Shown here: piece by piece, positions 17,253 to 28,024 of the stretch
Position numbering within the stretch: position 1 is the first letter of the stretch
How the letters are laid out: each line of letters begins with the position of its first letter
Assembly: GCF_004570575.1 (NCBI RefSeq)
Contig: NZ_SPPD01000010.1
Span: 1-64,000 of the forward strand
Length of the DNA stretch: 64,000 nt
Direction of reading: 5' to 3'
DNA from: Streptococcus cuniculi
Lineage (GTDB): Bacteria; Bacillota; Bacilli; Lactobacillales; Streptococcaceae
The notes under the pieces: generated by a model
The model's input: the letters and a program-made list of their open reading frames with translations, nothing else
Databases searched by the model: none
What the model was told of the DNA's origin: nothing
Position numbers and translations under genes: made by a program

Positions 17253-17865
17253 CTTAGCCTTGAAATACGGTGGCTTCACCAGTCTTGATAAAGTCTATCT
17301 GTCAAGGAAATTACTTGATTTGACAGAGGAGCAGAAGCTCGCCTTCATCACGCCACCGCCTTCTGTTATCAATGCCTATTTTGCTGAAATCTATCAAAAG
17401 ACAAGCCCCCAAGCTGCGACAGACTACTATCTGGACTTGTCCAAACAGCTCCAGCTGTTCAGTGACCAGCCCTCTTTTGCAGAAGAAAAGCCCTTTATCC
17501 GCTTGAATCTATCGGGGAAATCCTTTGGGTTTGCCTATCAAAATGAGGAAGAGTTGGCGCGTGTCTTTTCAGAAAAAGAGGAAGATATTACCCCAGCCCT
17601 ACTTTTTGAGATTGCGCAGATTTTCCCGCATTACAAGGTTTTTGTCAAGGATAAGATGGCTTTTATGTTGCCAATGGCGGTAGACGAGGAAGGGCTTGAA
17701 TTGGTAGAAAGTGCCTATCTCTTGACGGAAATTGTCGCCAGTGCGGACTGGATGCGGATTTCGGGCTTGAATCAAGAAGAGGTGATAGAGGCTGCTAGTC
17801 CTTACTCAGGCCAAGCTTATTACGCTTGGTCAGGGCGGAGAGCGATAATCTATATTCAACAATAG
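17239..17865 (+). CDS. Conserved hypothetical protein of the miaA-rnz operon
   Basis: 208 residues, soluble, acidic, no recognised catalytic motif. The start overlaps the hflX end and the stop lies 10 bases before rnz, so it is translated with both. Similar proteins sit in this same slot in other streptococci. No domain can be assigned; older databases have given it unrelated enzyme names that the sequence does not support. Confidence 0.85.
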   Translation: MDYIDLALKYGGFTSLDKVYLSRKLLDLTEEQKLAFITPPPSVINAYFAEIYQKTSPQAATDYYLDLSKQLQLFSDQPSFAEEKPFIRLNLSGKSFGFAYQNEEELARVFSEKEEDITPALLFEIAQIFPHYKVFVKDKMAFMLPMAVDEEGLELVESAYLLTEIVASADWMRISGLNQEEVIEAASPYSGQAYYAWSGRRAIIYIQQ

Positions 17866-17875
17866 AAAGAAGTAT

Positions 17876-18805
17876 ATGTATATTCAATTTTTAGGAACAG
17901 GAGCGGGTCAACCCTCCAAATCACGCAACGTGTCCAGTTTGGCACTGAAATTACTCGATGAAATCAATGAAGTGTGGCTCTTTGACTGTGGGGAGGGAAC
18001 ACAGAACCGGATTTTAGAGACCAGTATCCGCCCGCGAAAGATTAGCAAGATTTTTATTACCCACCTGCATGGGGATCATATCTTTGGATTGCCAGGATTC
18101 TTATCCAGCCGTTCCTTTCAAGGAAATGAGGAGCAGACCGATATTGATATTTACGGACCGACAGGCATTCGTCAGTTTGTCTTGACCAGTCTGAAAGTGT
18201 CCGGTTCGCGGCTACCGTATCGGATTCATTTTCATGAATTTGAGGTGGAGCAGGTCGAAAAGGTACTAGAGACAGACAAATTCACGGTATTTGCAGACAA
18301 GTTGGATCACACGGTACCTTGTGTCGGCTACCGTGTCATGCAAAAGGATTTGGAAGGGACACTAGATGCAGGAGCGCTGCGCGCAGCAGGTGTACCCTTT
18401 GGTCCTCTCTTTGGTCGGGTAAAAAACGGTGAAAATGTGGTCTTGGAGGACGGGACGGAAATTGTTGCCAGTGACTACGTGTCACCGCCACGTCCAGGGA
18501 AAATTGTGACCATTTTAGGTGATACACGGAAATGCCATGCCAGTGTGCGGCTTGCGGTCAATGCGGATGTGTTGGTGCATGAGGCGACCTACGGCAAGGG
18601 GGATGAGGTCATTGCTCGTAAGCACGGGCATTCGACCAATATGGAGGCGGCTCTGGTCGCAAAAGATGCGGGTGCTAGGCGCTTGTTACTCAACCATATT
18701 AGTCCGCGCTTTTTGTCCAAGGATGTAAGCCAACTTCGGAGAGACGCAAGTAGGGTGTTTGAACATGTGCATATTGTCAAAGATTTAGAAGAGGTTGAAG
18801 TGTGA
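17876..18805 (+). CDS. rnz: Ribonuclease Z
   Basis: Zinc-dependent endonuclease that trims the 3' trailer of tRNA precursors. 309 residues, the usual length of the short form. Metallo-beta-lactamase motif [13 protein letters not shown] (62-74), further ligands in the [11 protein letters not shown] and ILGDTRKC regions, and a final [13 protein letters not shown] motif. A GAAAGAAG tract before ATG 17876 is the only SD-like sequence. The next gene overlaps the stop by 4 bases. Confidence 0.97.
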   Translation: MYIQFLGTGAGQPSKSRNVSSLALKLLDEINEVWLFDCGEGTQNRILETSIRPRKISKIFITHLHGDHIFGLPGFLSSRSFQGNEEQTDIDIYGPTGIRQFVLTSLKVSGSRLPYRIHFHEFEVEQVEKVLETDKFTVFADKLDHTVPCVGYRVMQKDLEGTLDAGALRAAGVPFGPLFGRVKNGENVVLEDGTEIVASDYVSPPRPGKIVTILGDTRKCHASVRLAVNADVLVHEATYGKGDEVIARKHGHSTNMEAALVAKDAGARRLLLNHISPRFLSKDVSQLRRDASRVFEHVHIVKDLEEVEV

Positions 18806-19557
18806 GAACGATTTTGATAACGGGCGCGTCAGGTGGTCTGGTCCAAACCATGGTACCACTTTTGGCAGACGATTTTCTAGTTTTGTTGGGGCGTGATCGG
18901 GCAAAGCTGGAGCGTCTCTATGCGGGGCATGCCAATACGTTGATTTTTGATACCGATATTCGGGATGAGTCAGCCTTAAAAGAAATGCTAGGTCAGCTGG
19001 AGGAACGTGTCGGGACGATTGATATTTTGGTCAATAATGCAGGCTATGGTCGCTTTGCGGATTTTGAAGGTTTTTCCAGTCAGGAAGTGCGGGAAATGTT
19101 TGACATCAATACTTTTGCCCTCATGACCCTGTCCCGATTGGTCGGAGAGCAGATGAAGAAGGCGCAAAAAGGTCAGATTATCAATATCGTCAGTATGGCA
19201 GGGTTGATTGCCTCTAGCAAGTCATCGGTCTATTCGGCGACCAAATTTGCGGCCATTGGTTTTTCAAATGCCCTGCGTTTGGAGCTGGCAGCGTACAATG
19301 TCGTGGTAACCACAGTCAATCCGGGGCCAATTGCGACAGCTTTCTTTGACCAGGCTGACCCAGAAGGGGCTTATTTGGAGTCGGTCAAGGCCTTCTTGTT
19401 ACAGCCTGAAGATGTGGCTAAAAAGATTGTTGGAGTGATGGGAACCAAAAAACGCGAGCTCAACCTACCTTGGACCTTGTCCTTTGCCTACAAATGCTAT
19501 ACCTTATTTCCAACTTTAGCGGATTTTCTCGCTCGAACAGTTTTTAATTATAAATAA
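18802..19557 (+). CDS. Short-chain dehydrogenase/reductase
   Basis: 251 residues, Rossmann fold: cofactor loop TGASGG (7-12; the spacing resembles NADP-dependent classical SDRs), NNAGYG, catalytic Ser in NIVSMAG and YSATK with catalytic Tyr and Lys. GTG start overlapping the rnz stop. Substrate unknown. Last gene of the miaA operon; no clear hairpin terminator before the repeat-rich gap that follows. Confidence 0.9.
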   Translation: MRTILITGASGGLVQTMVPLLADDFLVLLGRDRAKLERLYAGHANTLIFDTDIRDESALKEMLGQLEERVGTIDILVNNAGYGRFADFEGFSSQEVREMFDINTFALMTLSRLVGEQMKKAQKGQIINIVSMAGLIASSKSSVYSATKFAAIGFSNALRLELAAYNVVVTTVNPGPIATAFFDQADPEGAYLESVKAFLLQPEDVAKKIVGVMGTKKRELNLPWTLSFAYKCYTLFPTLADFLARTVFNYK

Positions 19558-20251
19558 TCAACAGTATGGATGAATGAAATACGGACTAAGAGCTGTGTAA
19601 AAAGAGACGCAGGTGTTTCGGCTTTAGCTAGTTACAGCTGTTGCTACCTTTAGGTATAAACGAAATGAGTATATAATTGAATTCGAGCTACAACTCGCTG
19701 ACAATCATGGCGGGGTTATAGTTAGTAAATATTGGCCACAGTAGGCATCTGATTGTTGCTGTCACAACAATTTAGTTGCCTTTGTGGGGACTCACGACGA
19801 AGCCTAGAGTTCCTATTTGGTCGCCTATTTTGTCTAGGAGTGGCTTTACGCTCTCATATCTTGAGTAATTGAATTCGAGCTAAACACTATGTGAAAAAGA
19901 TAGGCAGCTGTTTCGGCTTTAGCCGATTACAGCTGAGAATCCCTTTAGTGGATAGGTAGCTGTTCTCGCTTTAGCTAGTTACAGCTAGGAATCCTCTTGG
20001 GGATAAATCTTCCTAGCACCAACAGTCTACGGGAAGACTGTTGGTGGCTAACAAATAGGACAAACGAAGTTTGTGACTTTGGGTATAGTATGCCTTTAGA
20101 AATTAGGATGAAAACCTCCACTGGAGCTTTTCACTCGTCAGATTTCCTATATTGCCGTATCTGTTGCAGGCTATGCCTGCTTTACAGATACGGATACTCT
20201 TGAGTGCACTGTGTGCTCTTAACGCTCTCATATCTTATGAAAGGAGATGAC
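19558..20251. repeat. Repeat-rich intergenic tract with three 31-bp palindromes
   Basis: Palindromes at 19610-19640, 19905-19935 and 19957-19987, in the opposite orientation to those at 11938 and 57236 as judged by the attached AATTGAATTCGAGCTA tail (about 19867-19882). In between are degenerate repeat pieces and no credible ORF. The segment just before cls contains short GC-rich hairpins. Confidence 0.6.
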
Positions 20252-21799
20252 ATGAAAAAACTATGGCGATTGATTTATAGTCGGACCTTTATCGTTCTTT
20301 TATTGATTGGAGTGACAGTTGGGGCTATTTTATGGACGGTCACTTCAGCAACGCTGTTAGCGCCAACCCTACTCTCTGTTTTACAGATTTTTTCAATTTT
20401 GGTAGCCATTTCGGTGATTAACCGCCCGATGAATACCAGCTTTAAATTGACCTGGATCATCTTTATCATCGGGATTCCGATTTTTGGTGCCCTGTTTTAT
20501 TTTATCTTACAGTCCAATATCGAAACCAGGCGTTACCGAAAGACCTTTAAACGCCAGAGTTTGCTCTTACGCCTATATGGACAGACCTCACCCAAGGTTC
20601 TAAATGCACTAGCAGAGCAGGACAAGGATCAGTTGAAGCTAGCGCACTATATGAACCAATATGTTGGCTATGCTCTTCATTCCAATACTGATGCGACCTA
20701 TTTTTCATCTGGGGAAGCTAAGTTTGAAGCCCTGTTGAATGAATTGCGCCAGGCAGAAAGATACATCTTCATGGAGTATTTTATTGTTGACTTTGGCTAC
20801 ATGTGGGACTCTATCCTAGAAATTTTAAAGGAAAAGGCAGCGCAGGGAGTGGAAGTTCGATTTATGTACGATGGTACCAATTCCCTGACCCTTCTGCCTT
20901 ATAATTATTATAAAACCTTGAGAAAATACGGTATCAAGGCCAAGGTCTTTTCTCAAATTATCCCTGCCTTATCAACTGTTCAAAACAACCGAGACCATCG
21001 AAAGATTGCGGTGATTGATGGCAAGGTGGCCTTCACAGGAGGGGTCAATATTGCTGATGAATACATCAATCGCAAGGAGCGCTTTGGTCACTGGAAAGAT
21101 GCAGCTATTATGGTCAAGGGAGAGGCTGTTGCTAATTTCACCCTCATGTTTTTGCAGATGTGGAATTTCAATGAAAAGACACAAAATAATGACTTGAAAT
21201 ACCTAAAAGACCATCATGACCAAGAAAAGTCAATCATTGATTCGGAGGGCTTCTTCCTGCCTTATGGCGAGAGCCCCTTTGATGGAGACGAGGTAGCAAA
21301 GCGGGTCTGTCTCGATATGATTCAGTCGGCGACCAAGTACATCTATATCATGACCCCTTATCTGGTCTTGGATGATGAGATGTTGGATAATTTGACCTAT
21401 GCAGCCAAGCGAGGGGTAACCGTTCGCCTGTTATTACCGCATATTTATGACAAGCAATCAGCCTATCTAGCTGCACGGACAGATTTCCCGACCTATTTGG
21501 AAGCAGGTATTGAGATTTACGAATATACACCAGGTTTTGTTCACTCAAAAGTTGTTCTTGTAGATGATAAAAAAGCGACCGTCGGGACAGTCAATATGGA
21601 TTTCCGCAGCTTCTATCTCAATTTTGAATGCGGTCTTTATATCTACAAACACCGCCAAGTTCTAGCGGATATTTACAAGGATTTTGAAGAGTCCTTTGCC
21701 CAATCCGAGCAGATTACCCTAAGTAGCTTTGTCCGAACCTATCCATGGTACAAACGCTTTGCTGGCGCTCTGATGAAAATTATCGCACCGCTTTTGTAG
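20252..21799 (+). CDS. cls: Cardiolipin synthase
   Basis: Membrane phospholipase-D-family enzyme that joins two phosphatidylglycerols to make cardiolipin. 515 residues from ATG 20252 (SD AAAGGAG); an upstream in-frame ATG at 20204 has no SD. Two N-terminal hydrophobic segments (about 8-60), then two HKD motifs: NRDHRKIAVIDGKVAFTGG and FVHSKVVLVDDKKATVGT. A C-terminal hydrophobic tail follows. Monocistronic, with a terminator at 21806. Confidence 0.95.
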   Translation: MKKLWRLIYSRTFIVLLLIGVTVGAILWTVTSATLLAPTLLSVLQIFSILVAISVINRPMNTSFKLTWIIFIIGIPIFGALFYFILQSNIETRRYRKTFKRQSLLLRLYGQTSPKVLNALAEQDKDQLKLAHYMNQYVGYALHSNTDATYFSSGEAKFEALLNELRQAERYIFMEYFIVDFGYMWDSILEILKEKAAQGVEVRFMYDGTNSLTLLPYNYYKTLRKYGIKAKVFSQIIPALSTVQNNRDHRKIAVIDGKVAFTGGVNIADEYINRKERFGHWKDAAIMVKGEAVANFTLMFLQMWNFNEKTQNNDLKYLKDHHDQEKSIIDSEGFFLPYGESPFDGDEVAKRVCLDMIQSATKYIYIMTPYLVLDDEMLDNLTYAAKRGVTVRLLLPHIYDKQSAYLAARTDFPTYLEAGIEIYEYTPGFVHSKVVLVDDKKATVGTVNMDFRSFYLNFECGLYIYKHRQVLADIYKDFEESFAQSEQITLSSFVRTYPWYKRFAGALMKIIAPLL

Positions 21800-21805
21800 A
21801 AGAAT

Positions 21806-21830
21806 AAGGCTCCTTTTGTAGGGGCTTTTT
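21806..21830 (+). terminator. Terminator of cls
   Basis: AAGGCTCCT (21806-21814) pairs with AGGGGCTTT (21820-21828, two G-U pairs), then T-rich sequence. Confidence 0.7.
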
Positions 21831-21837
21831 CTATGGG

Positions 21838-21879
21838 GCGGTTTTGTTGCCTAGTCAGATGTTGATTTTTATAGAGTAT
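21838..21879. repeat. Solo right end of the 156-bp MITE-like element
   Basis: GCGG-TTT-GTTGCCTAGTCAG followed by TTGATTTTTATAG-GTAT matches the right 40 bases of the element at 5676-5831 with few changes; no left end is attached. At 22012-22050 another ATACTC...GAGTAT pair around AAAAATCA / TGGTTTTT may be a collapsed relative. Confidence 0.5.
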
Positions 21880-21958
21880 GAAGTGTATGCCTGTATGGTT
21901 GGTCACTCTTTTTTTCGAGTTCAATTCTAAAAGATAAACTTAACAGCTATATCAATAG

Positions 21959-21987
21959 CTGACGCCAGCCTTGCTTCATGGTATAAT
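21959..21987 (+). promoter_or_regulatory. Promoter of recJ
   Basis: CTGACG (21959-21964), 17 bases, TATAAT (21982-21987). The transcript has a leader of about 100 bases that crosses the small ATACTC/GAGTAT inverted repeat. Confidence 0.6.
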
Positions 21988-22097
21988 GGTAGGCAAATAT
22001 CATACTCATACTCTGTAAAAATCATTACTATTGGTTTTTAGTGAGTATCAATTGAACATGACCGAATTTCTGTTCAAAGAGTATAAGGAGAACAATA

Positions 22098-24341
22098 GTG
22101 ATACAATCAACGTATGAGTGGACCTTGGTTCCAACGATTTCAGATGAAGGATTTACGAAAGTAGCCAAAAAAGAGGGGCTGGATGTGGCTGCGGCTAACT
22201 TCCTCTATACACGGGGAATCCAGACGGAGGAAGCTCTTACAAAATTTTTACGCCCTCGTTTAGAGGATTTGCATGATCCCTATCTGTTACATGGCATGCA
22301 GGAGGCGGTGGAGCGGATTCGTCGCGCCATTGAAGAGAATGAACGGATTCTAGTTTATGGTGATTATGACGCTGACGGCATGACATCAGCCTCTATTGTC
22401 AAAGAAGCCTTAGAGGAACTGGGAGCGGAATGCTTGGTCTATCTCCCCAATCGCTTTACAGATGGTTATGGACCCAATCAATCCGTCTATAAATACTTTA
22501 TTGAACAGCAAGGCGTGTCCTTGATCGTCACGGTTGATAATGGCGTGGCAGGGCATGAAGCCATTGACTATGCCCAGAGTGTCGGCATTGATGTCATTGT
22601 GACAGACCACCATTCCTTGCCTGAAAGCTTGCCCAATGCCTATACTATCGTCCATCCGGAGCATCCAGACGGCCAATATCCCTTTCCACATCTAGCGGGT
22701 TGCGGTGTGGCCTTTAAGCTAGCCTGTGCCTTGTTGGAAACGGTGCAGCTAGAGTGGCTCGACTTGGTAGCGATTGGGACTATTGCGGACATGGTCAGCT
22801 TGACTGATGAAAATAGGATCTTGGTCAAGTATGGCTTGTCCATGCTCAAGCAGACAGAACGACTGGGCTTGCAGGAGTTGATGAGTTTAGCGGATATTAG
22901 CCCGGAAAGTCTGACAGAAGAAACGGTTGGTTTTCAATTGGCACCGCGCTTGAACGCCTTGGGGCGTCTTGATGATCCTAATCCAGCGATTGAATTACTG
23001 ACAGGATTTGATGAGGAGCAGGCACAGACGATTGCCCAGATGATCGATCAGAAAAATACTGAACGCAAAGACATTGTCCAAGCCATTTATGACGAGGCAA
23101 AGCAGATGATTGACAAGGAAAAACCTGTTCAGGTCTTGGCTAAGGAAGGCTGGAATCCTGGGGTCTTAGGTATCGTGGCAGGGCGCTTGCTAGAAGAGTT
23201 GCAACAGCCGATTATCGTCTTATCCATTGATGAAGGGAGGGCAAAGGGCTCTGCGCGTTCGGTTGCCTCTATCGATATTTTTGAAGCCTTGAAAGAGCAT
23301 CAAGATTTGTTTATTTCCTTTGGTGGACATGCAGGCGCTGCGGGAATGACCTTAGAAGTGGATAAGCTGCATCTATTATCGGATACTCTCTCAAACTATA
23401 TTTTGGACAATGGCTTGGATCAGGTCAGCAAGGGAGAATTGTTGCTGGATGAAGAATTGGATCTGGAAGAATTGACCCTCGATACCTTGAAATCCTTTGA
23501 GAGTTTGGCTCCCTACGGCATGGATCATAAAAAACCTGTCTTTTATATCAAGGATTTTCAAGTCGAATCAGCTCGAACCATGGGGCAGCAAAATGCCCAC
23601 CTCAAGTTCCGCATTACTAAAGGAAAAGCCGCCTTTGATGTGGTTGCTTTTGGCTTGGGGCATTTGGCGCTTGAAATTTCCCAGAGCAAGCGCTTGGAGC
23701 TGGCTGTCAGTCTATCCGTCAACAAATGGAATGGCCAGACGACCCTGCAATTGATCTTAGTCGACTTACGGGTAGAGGGTGTTCAACTCTATAATCTTCG
23801 CAGTAAAAAAGCGAATTTCCCAGCAGGTGTTCTGGTGATTGATGCCAACCAAGACTTACCAGATGTGACTGGTCATCAAGCTATCGGAATTGCGACGGTT
23901 CCAGATGACATACAGGTGTTGAAAGATTTGTTCCAAGCACATGATTTTCAAGCTATCTATTTTAAAAATGAGATTGCTACTCCCTACTACTTGGATGGCT
24001 ATGGTAGTAGGGAACAATTTGCGCGTCTCTACAAGACCATCTACCAGTTCAAAGAATTTGATGTTCGTTACAAATTGAAAGAGTTGGCAAACTATCTGAA
24101 AATCAAGCAACCGCTCTTGATTAAAATGATACATATTTTCCAAGAATTAGACTTTGTTACGATTACAGATGGTGTGATGACGGTCAATAAGGGAGCGACG
24201 AAACGTGATATTGGTGAGAGCAGCATTTACCAAGCACTGAAAAAGCAGGTTGCTGAGCAAGAACTGATGGCGCTGGGGACGGTTCAGGAAATATATGACT
24301 ATTTAAGATGTGAAGCCGTTAAAAAAGCGAATGAAAATTAG
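22098..24341 (+). CDS. recJ: Single-stranded-DNA-specific exonuclease RecJ
   Basis: 5'-3' ssDNA exonuclease of recombination and mismatch repair. 747 residues. DHH-family motifs: YGDYDADGMTS (about 86-96), VTVDNG, and DHHSLPE; DHHA1 motif with SFGGHAGAAGM; then an OB fold and a C-terminal extension typical of Firmicutes RecJ. GTG start (22098) with SD AAGGAG 8 bases upstream. Monocistronic. Confidence 0.96.
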   Translation: MIQSTYEWTLVPTISDEGFTKVAKKEGLDVAAANFLYTRGIQTEEALTKFLRPRLEDLHDPYLLHGMQEAVERIRRAIEENERILVYGDYDADGMTSASIVKEALEELGAECLVYLPNRFTDGYGPNQSVYKYFIEQQGVSLIVTVDNGVAGHEAIDYAQSVGIDVIVTDHHSLPESLPNAYTIVHPEHPDGQYPFPHLAGCGVAFKLACALLETVQLEWLDLVAIGTIADMVSLTDENRILVKYGLSMLKQTERLGLQELMSLADISPESLTEETVGFQLAPRLNALGRLDDPNPAIELLTGFDEEQAQTIAQMIDQKNTERKDIVQAIYDEAKQMIDKEKPVQVLAKEGWNPGVLGIVAGRLLEELQQPIIVLSIDEGRAKGSARSVASIDIFEALKEHQDLFISFGGHAGAAGMTLEVDKLHLLSDTLSNYILDNGLDQVSKGELLLDEELDLEELTLDTLKSFESLAPYGMDHKKPVFYIKDFQVESARTMGQQNAHLKFRITKGKAAFDVVAFGLGHLALEISQSKRLELAVSLSVNKWNGQTTLQLILVDLRVEGVQLYNLRSKKANFPAGVLVIDANQDLPDVTGHQAIGIATVPDDIQVLKDLFQAHDFQAIYFKNEIATPYYLDGYGSREQFARLYKTIYQFKEFDVRYKLKELANYLKIKQPLLIKMIHIFQELDFVTITDGVMTVNKGATKRDIGESSIYQALKKQVAEQELMALGTVQEIYDYLRCEAVKKANEN

Positions 24342-24860
24342 GAAACATGACGAAGAAGCGGAGCTTTTAGGAATGTTTATCCCTTAAAGGGAGCCACATC
24401 TGTAACTAGCTAAAGCTAGAACACCTGCGTCTCTTTTTTCCGAGGTTTTAGGCTGAACTCAATTCCACAAGATACAAAGCCCGTTAAGAACTCAAAGCGC
24501 ACTTCTTTATGTAATAACAGTCACTTCCCTGACTGTTATTACTGTACCTGTAAAGCAGGCATAGCCTGCAACGGCTACGGCAAATTAGGAAACATGACGA
24601 AGAAACTCGGGAGAGTTTGCTCCGCAAACTTCTATTTCCCGCCTCCAGAGGTATACTTATACCTTTGGAACTAGGAATATTTGCCACATCTGTAACTAGC
24701 TAAAGCTGAAACAGGTATGGCTATTTTTCGCACAGTGCTTAGCTTGAGTTCAATTATATAAGACGAGTTAACGAAGTAGTAATTGGGCTCTATAAAAATA
24801 GAAACGAAATGACCATAGTTGAAAGTGCTACTGTATCAAAGCTAATCCAAATGACCGTAA
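24342..24860. repeat. Repeat-rich intergenic tract with two 31-bp palindromes
   Basis: Palindromes at 24397-24427 and 24687-24717, each followed by a diverged form of the TTTTT-CGCACAGTGCTTAGC tail. At 24821-24855, GAAAGTG and TGTATCAAAG match the right half of the BOX-like element at 5155-5280. No credible ORF. Confidence 0.55.
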
Positions 24861-24883
24861 AAACTCTCAAATACTAAAAAATA

Positions 24884-24949
24884 TGATATAATGAAGAGTG
24901 TTGCTCATGAAACATCAGAGCCTTTCTACCGTAGGAATCATTGATGTTT
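24884..24949 (+). promoter_or_regulatory. Extended -10 promoter and hairpin leader of apt
   Basis: TGATATAAT (24884-24892). The leader then holds AAACATCA (24910-24917) pairing with TGATGTTT (24942-24949), with an inner TTTCT/AGGAA pairing. No T-run follows the hairpin, so it is not an obvious attenuator. Confidence 0.5.
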
Positions 24950-24988
24950 GAGAGTATCCGTAAAATAGAAGAATAAAGTGAGAATACG

Positions 24989-25501
24989 ATGAATTTAAAA
25001 AATTATATTGCTTCAATTGAAAATTATCCGGAAGAAGGAATTACCTTCCGTGATATTAGCCCTTTAATGGCCGATGGAAATGCCTACAGCTATGCGGTTC
25101 GTGAGATTGTGCAGTATGCGACGGATAAAAAGATTGACATGATTGTAGGACCTGAAGCGCGTGGCTTTATTGTGGGCTGTCCAGTTGCTTTTGAATTGGG
25201 CATTGGCTTTGCCCCTGTTCGTAAGCCGGGCAAATTACCGCGCGAAGTGATTTCAGCGGACTATGAAAAAGAATACGGCGTTGATACCTTAACCATGCAT
25301 TCAGATGCGATCAAGCCTGGACAGCGTGTCTTGATTGTCGATGACTTGCTTGCAACAGGTGGAACCGTCAAAGCAACCATTGACATGATTGAACGCTTGG
25401 GCGGTATTGTAGCAGGCTGTGCTTTTTTGATTGAGTTGGATGACTTGAAAGGTCGCGAAGCGATTGGCGATTACGATTACAAGGTCTTGATGCACTACTA
25501 A
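24989..25501 (+). CDS. apt: Adenine phosphoribosyltransferase
   Basis: Purine salvage enzyme: adenine + PRPP to AMP. 170 residues, usual length. The N-terminal motif [15 protein letters not shown], the base-binding PEARGF segment and the PRPP loop [13 protein letters not shown] (about 112-124) are all intact. Single gene with a hairpin-containing leader of about 90 bases. A weak SD (AGTGAGAA) precedes ATG 24989. Confidence 0.96.
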   Translation: MNLKNYIASIENYPEEGITFRDISPLMADGNAYSYAVREIVQYATDKKIDMIVGPEARGFIVGCPVAFELGIGFAPVRKPGKLPREVISADYEKEYGVDTLTMHSDAIKPGQRVLIVDDLLATGGTVKATIDMIERLGGIVAGCAFLIELDDLKGREAIGDYDYKVLMHY

Positions 25502-25541
25502 TTATAGTTTGAAACTATAAGAATTACTATTTTTATTCTAA

Positions 25542-25570
25542 TTGAACGGCATAGCCTCCTGTTATATAAT
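25542..25570 (+). promoter_or_regulatory. Promoter of metA
   Basis: TTGAAC (25542-25547), 17 bases, TATAAT (25565-25570), about 15 bases before the SD of metA. No T-box or S-box leader fits in this space. Confidence 0.7.
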
Positions 25571-25591
25571 GTAAAAAAGGAGGAGTGAACG

Positions 25592-26533
25592 ATGCCGATT
25601 AAGTTAGAAAAATCCTTACCCGCTGTTGAACAATTAAAAGCAGAGAATATCTTTGTCATGGACGATGACCGTGCCAGTCACCAAGATATTCGCCCCTTAA
25701 ATATCTTAATTTTAAATCTTATGCCGCAGAAGATTGTGACCGAAACGCAGTTGTTGCGCCTTTTGGCAAATACTCCCTTGCAACTGGAGATTGACTTTCT
25801 CTACATGACGAGTCACCGTTCCAAGACGACACAGGCGGCTCACATGGAGAAATTCTACCATACTTTTGAGGAGGTCAAGGACCGGTATTTTGACGGCTTG
25901 ATTGTCACGGGAGCGCCTGTTGAAAATCTAGCCTTTGAAGAGGTGGATTACTGGGAAGAGTTGCTCGCAGTCTTTCAATGGGCAAAGAGTCATGTCTACT
26001 CAACGCTCCATATCTGTTGGGGAGCGCAGGCGGGACTCTATGCCCGCTACGGAATTGAAAAGCACAGCCTGACTCGGAAGCTGTCAGGGGTCTATTGTCA
26101 GGAAGTAGTCGATGACCGTAATCCTTTAATGAGGGGCTTTGATGATGAATTTCGCTCACCCCATTCGCGCCATACGGATATAAAAGTGACAGATATTGAG
26201 CATTTGGACAATCTTCATGTCTTGGCGCAGGGAGCAGAAGTAGGGCTTTCTATTGTGGCAAGTAGTGATTTGCGTGAGGTGTATAGTTTTGGGCATTTGG
26301 AGTACGACCGTGACACACTTGCCAAAGAGTACGAACGGGACTGCCTAGCTGGTCTAAACCCTGCTCTTCCCGAGCATTATTTTAAGGGAAATGACCCGAC
26401 AGCTCGTCCAGCCCTGTCATGGAATTTACCAGCAGCCCAGTTTTTCACCAACTGGATCAACTACGCTGTCTACCAAGAAACGCCATACGACTGGAAAATC
26501 TTTGAGCAGTCAGCCTTGTCAGCCAGTTTGTAA
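25592..26533 (+). CDS. metA: Homoserine O-acetyltransferase (MetA family)
   Basis: First committed step of methionine synthesis. 313 residues. Catalytic C142 in [12 protein letters not shown] and the [20 protein letters not shown] segment are present. Residue 111 is Glu ([12 protein letters not shown]); in characterised MetA enzymes Glu at this position goes with acetyl-CoA and Gly with succinyl-CoA, so acetyl transfer is expected despite the HTS family name. SD AAGGAGG before ATG 25592. Single gene. Confidence 0.93.
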   Translation: MPIKLEKSLPAVEQLKAENIFVMDDDRASHQDIRPLNILILNLMPQKIVTETQLLRLLANTPLQLEIDFLYMTSHRSKTTQAAHMEKFYHTFEEVKDRYFDGLIVTGAPVENLAFEEVDYWEELLAVFQWAKSHVYSTLHICWGAQAGLYARYGIEKHSLTRKLSGVYCQEVVDDRNPLMRGFDDEFRSPHSRHTDIKVTDIEHLDNLHVLAQGAEVGLSIVASSDLREVYSFGHLEYDRDTLAKEYERDCLAGLNPALPEHYFKGNDPTARPALSWNLPAAQFFTNWINYAVYQETPYDWKIFEQSALSASL

Positions 26534-26656
26534 TCTTCTATAAACTTCAGCATCTGTTTTTGCTATATCTGACTAAAAAAGCCGGACTTGAGCTCTGCTT
26601 CCAACCGTTCAGCAACAAGGTCAACAATTGATTTGTGACGAGGAGAAAGAGGAACG

Positions 26657-27334
26657 ATGAATTATTTACAGCAGTTTCAGAAAGGCTATCTGGTCTTGCC
26701 ACCAGATCTGCTCTTTCATTTTAAGGACTTATTTCCTTCAGCCGATGACTATGTCGTTTGGCAATTCTTCTTTTATCAACATACCAGCAATATCGATGGG
26801 CTAGCGCCTAGCCAGATTGCTCAGGCTTGCGGTAAGACCATTTCTGAAATCAATCGGTCGATTGAACACTTGCAAGAAGCAGGATTGCTGGATTTTAAGA
26901 CCATCAATCTCTCTGGGGAAATCGAGATGATTTTTGATGCCTCACCTGCCTTGGAAAAGCTAGATGCTCTCTTACAGCCTAAGAAATCAGAAGAGGAAGC
27001 GCAGCCAATTTCCTATGATTTGAAGCAATTAGTGGCGGATTTTGAAGCGGAATTGGGTAGGTTGCTCTCTCCGCTTGAAATTGAAGATTTGCAAAAAACG
27101 CTGAAAGATGATCAGACAGCGCCGGAGTTGGTGCGAGAAGCCTTGCGGGAAGCTGTATTTAATAACAAGACAAATTGGAAGTATATCCAGGCTATTTTAC
27201 GAAATTGGCGTCGTGAGGGAATCACGACAGTGGCACAGGTAGAGGCAAAGCGGGCTGAACGAGAAGGTCAGCAACCTCGAAATGTCACAGCATCAGCGGA
27301 TTTCTTGGAAGCTATGGATTATTGGAAAGAGTAG
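26657..27334 (+). CDS. dnaD: DnaD-like replication initiation protein
   Basis: Primosome/origin-remodelling protein. 225 residues: N-terminal winged-helix oligomerisation domain (about 1-110) and C-terminal DnaB_2/DnaD domain (about 125-200) with the DNA-binding motif WKYIQAILRNW. SD AGAAAGAGGAA before ATG 26657. The trmK gene begins 3 bases after its stop, so dnaD-trmK-nif3 form an operon. Confidence 0.93.
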   Translation: MNYLQQFQKGYLVLPPDLLFHFKDLFPSADDYVVWQFFFYQHTSNIDGLAPSQIAQACGKTISEINRSIEHLQEAGLLDFKTINLSGEIEMIFDASPALEKLDALLQPKKSEEEAQPISYDLKQLVADFEAELGRLLSPLEIEDLQKTLKDDQTAPELVREALREAVFNNKTNWKYIQAILRNWRREGITTVAQVEAKRAEREGQQPRNVTASADFLEAMDYWKE

Positions 27335-27337
27335 AAC

Positions 27338-28024
27338 ATGAATCAGAAAATCTCAAAACGATTGGAAATGGTGGCGCAGTTTGTACCACAAGATGCTCGT
27401 TTGGTAGATGTAGGGAGTGACCATGCTTATCTCCCTCTTTTTTTGGTAGAAAAGGGTGTGATTTCCTATGCCATTGCAGGGGAAGTTGTCCAAGGTCCCT
27501 ACCAATCAGCCCTGCAAAATGTAGCGGATTCCCGCTATAAGGACCGCATTGAGGTTCGCTTGGCAAATGGCCTAGCAGCCTTTGGTGAGGCTGACCAGAT
27601 GACCACAATCACGATTGCTGGTATGGGCGGACGATTGATAGCTGACATCTTGGAGGCTGGAAAAGACAAGCTCGGTCAGATTGAACGGCTCATTTTACAG
27701 CCCAATAACCGTGAAGATGATGTGCGGACATGGCTAGAAGCACATGATTTTCAGTTGATTGCTGAAAGTATCTTAGAGGAACATGGCAAGTTCTATGAGA
27801 TTTTAGTTGCAGAGCAAGGTAAGCAATCCTTAACTGCTAAGGAAAAGCGTTTTGGACCGCATCTCTTGAAAGAATCGTCCCCAGTTTTTCAGCAAAAATG
27901 GAATCGGGAAGTTGATAAATTACAACATGCCCTCGCACAGATTCCTAAGGAACATGAGCTAGAACGCGCCCGCCTACAAGAAAAGATTCAGCACATCAAG
28001 GAGGTACTCGATGTTAGCAAGTAA
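27338..28024 (+). CDS. trmK: tRNA (adenine(22)-N(1))-methyltransferase
   Basis: SAM-dependent enzyme making m1A22 in tRNA. 228 residues. Rossmann methyltransferase core with [16 protein letters not shown] (SAM motif I) and the family motif [16 protein letters not shown]; then [13 protein letters not shown]. The C-terminal helical part is a coiled coil. Overlaps the next gene by 14 bases, the usual trmK-nif3 pairing. Confidence 0.95.
   Translation: MNQKISKRLEMVAQFVPQDARLVDVGSDHAYLPLFLVEKGVISYAIAGEVVQGPYQSALQNVADSRYKDRIEVRLANGLAAFGEADQMTTITIAGMGGRLIADILEAGKDKLGQIERLILQPNNREDDVRTWLEAHDFQLIAESILEEHGKFYEILVAEQGKQSLTAKEKRFGPHLLKESSPVFQQKWNREVDKLQHALAQIPKEHELERARLQEKIQHIKEVLDVSK

Noticed and set aside
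19997-20203. 68-codon ORF before cls
   Set aside because: Cysteine-rich translation of repeat sequence without SD; not a protein.
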